Shown piece by piece: positions 21,066 to 21,829 of a stretch of 21,829 bases of DNA (within the stretch, counting starts at the first letter, position 1; each line of letters begins with the position of its first letter). Source of the stretch: a virus; IMG/VR virus record IMGVR_UViG_3300002514_007037, positions 1 through 21,829 of that record; one strand, written 5' to 3'. The notes beneath the pieces were generated by a model. The model did no database searches, was not told where the DNA came from, and was given only the letters and a program-made list of their open reading frames with translations. A program made the position numbers and the translations under genes.

Positions 21066-21741
21066 ATAAAAACTTTATCTTATCAGTGTCTTCATAAAAA
21101 TCCATTTGTTTGGTGGTGTCGCGACCAATCACCTCCAACACAATTGGGGTTCGTTTGTGTCTCATAATGTTTCCCTCAAACCCCCTCTCTTGTAGAAGAT
21201 GTTCGCTTTTAAACTTTGCCATTGTGTCTGAAAAATTAAACTCATACAACTGCTTGTCGGTAAGCTCCGAGAGGGCATATATCTTTATTGGCGCCGTGGA
21301 GTACTTTTTTAACACATAGAGGTGTGACACAAATCTTTCTTCAGTTTTAATCATATGGAATCCGACTTTGCTAATTAGCGACTGGGGTTTCATATAATCA
21401 ACAACATCATATTTTCTATTTTCCTTTTCCACCGGGGGGAGACCGCTTATGTTTTTGTCGCAGAAAATGAAAAGCGTATGGTACTTGACCTTATTGACAA
21501 CATTTCCTTTACAGACCACAGAAATATAATCATCGCTAACTTGGGTTTTTTGTACGGTGTCGCCGCCTATCGTTTGACCACTTAACATCAACTTGGTATA
21601 TAAAAGTGCCCACGCTTCTTTGATATATTTTTTTTCAAACTCGAGTGGAAAGTTTAACCTATTGATTATTATTTTCGTCTTGTTCTCGATAGCAAACTGC
21701 AAAGCTGCCAAGCTTGCCCCATATGTTATACTAGCAGCCAT
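21031..21741 (-). CDS. Hypothetical protein
   Basis: A 236-residue protein. ATG 21741 is the likely start; a TTG two codons earlier is the only other option and an in-frame stop lies upstream. No strong ribosome site is seen, which fits coupling to the upstream gene that it overlaps by 11 nt. The start is AASITYGASLAALQFAIENKTKIIINRL, here in parts ITYGASLAALQFA and TKIIINRLNFP, then HTLFIFCDKN and TPIVLEVIGRDTTK toward the end. It contains a VSHLYVLKKY segment and is basic overall. No known domain is recognised. Its long overlap with the nucleotidyltransferase-like gene suggests the pair is expressed together. Confidence 0.72.
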   Translation of the reverse strand: MAASITYGASLAALQFAIENKTKIIINRLNFPLEFEKKYIKEAWALLYTKLMLSGQTIGGDTVQKTQVSDDYISVVCKGNVVNKVKYHTLFIFCDKNISGLPPVEKENRKYDVVDYMKPQSLISKVGFHMIKTEERFVSHLYVLKKYSTAPIKIYALSELTDKQLYEFNFSDTMAKFKSEHLLQERGFEGNIMRHKRTPIVLEVIGRDTTKQMDFYEDTDKIKFLYGHHANKQRKI

Positions 21742-21829
21742 CTTCAACGTCGGCTTTTCGTTTCTTTTTAATTCTTTTAATCCACTTTTTTAAAATACGA
21801 TAATGGGTGGGTGCCTGGAAACACCGGTA
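21731..21829 (-). CDS. C-terminal end of an upstream gene, cut by window
   Basis: From the window edge, one minus-strand frame runs 32 codons to TAG at 21731-21733. It reads APTHYRILKKWIKRIKKKR in its middle and ends ADVEDGC. The frame overlaps the next ATG by 11 nt, the same junction style as other genes here, and the other two frames hit early stops. The strongly basic tail is typical of a protein end. The product cannot be identified from so short a piece. Confidence 0.5.
   Translation of the reverse strand, partial: YRCFQAPTHYRILKKWIKRIKKKRKADVEDGC

Noticed and set aside
1-21829. tRNA genes, CRISPR arrays, insertion sequences or attachment sites
   Set aside because: No gap is large enough for a tRNA with visible cloverleaf features, and I saw no repeated spacer arrays, transposase frames or terminal repeats.

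Overview
The window looks like an internal piece of a large tailed dsDNA phage genome (jumbo-phage class), probably aquatic and infecting a Gram-negative host. The reasons are: every gene I can support lies on the minus strand; genes are packed with ATGA, TAATG or short out-of-phase overlaps and no gap much above 60 nt; and phage-type genes (GH25 endolysin with a peptidoglycan-binding domain, dUTPase, a DUF3310 protein, a short sigma-region-4-like protein, small coiled-coil and zinc-knuckle proteins) sit among cell-like ones (DnaE-type DNA polymerase, GroEL, Hsp20, ClpP, glutaredoxin, an IMPDH/GMP-reductase-like enzyme, a fatty-acid-hydroxylase-family protein). I see no capsid, tail, terminase, tRNA, CRISPR or insertion sequence. 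Host and phage genus cannot be fixed from the window.

Layout in transcription order, from high to low coordinates. 21829-20169: the end of an unknown gene, an unknown 236-aa protein and a nucleotidyltransferase-like protein. 20179-16757: a full-length DnaE-type polymerase whose PHP domain keeps all nine expected metal ligands. 16702-15208: dUTPase, a previously easy-to-miss 32-aa single-span membrane protein, and the endolysin, started by a sigma70-like promoter. 15220-12747: a tightly coupled run of small genes around a CBS-less IMPDH/GMP-reductase-like enzyme, ending in a Cys-rich sigma-region-4-like protein. 12693-9653: a very acidic scaffold-like protein, a membrane-anchored protein, ClpP with an intact triad, and a 446-aa protein with nuclease-like motifs. 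9640-7051: GroEL with its own near-perfect sigma70 promoter, then four small genes ending in glutaredoxin (to 6810). 6799-6265: Hsp20 with its own promoter and a structured leader. 6202-1: two paralogous large proteins with a Cys motif, a hydroxylase-family membrane protein, two small barrel-like proteins, and a third large Cys-motif protein cut by the window edge.

How it may work together (inference): GroEL, Hsp20, ClpP and glutaredoxin form a phage-carried protein-folding and quality-control set, and two of them have host-type promoters of their own, separate from the surrounding read-through units. The three large proteins at the low end share an N-terminal LFE-type tag with T4-prohead-protease-like sites; they may be capsid-packaged internal proteins. 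The best candidates for something undescribed are that tagged protein group, the 16-bp inverted repeat that would lock the start of one of them behind hsp20, a start-proximal AACTATTTAT element, and the 32-aa membrane peptide beside the endolysin.
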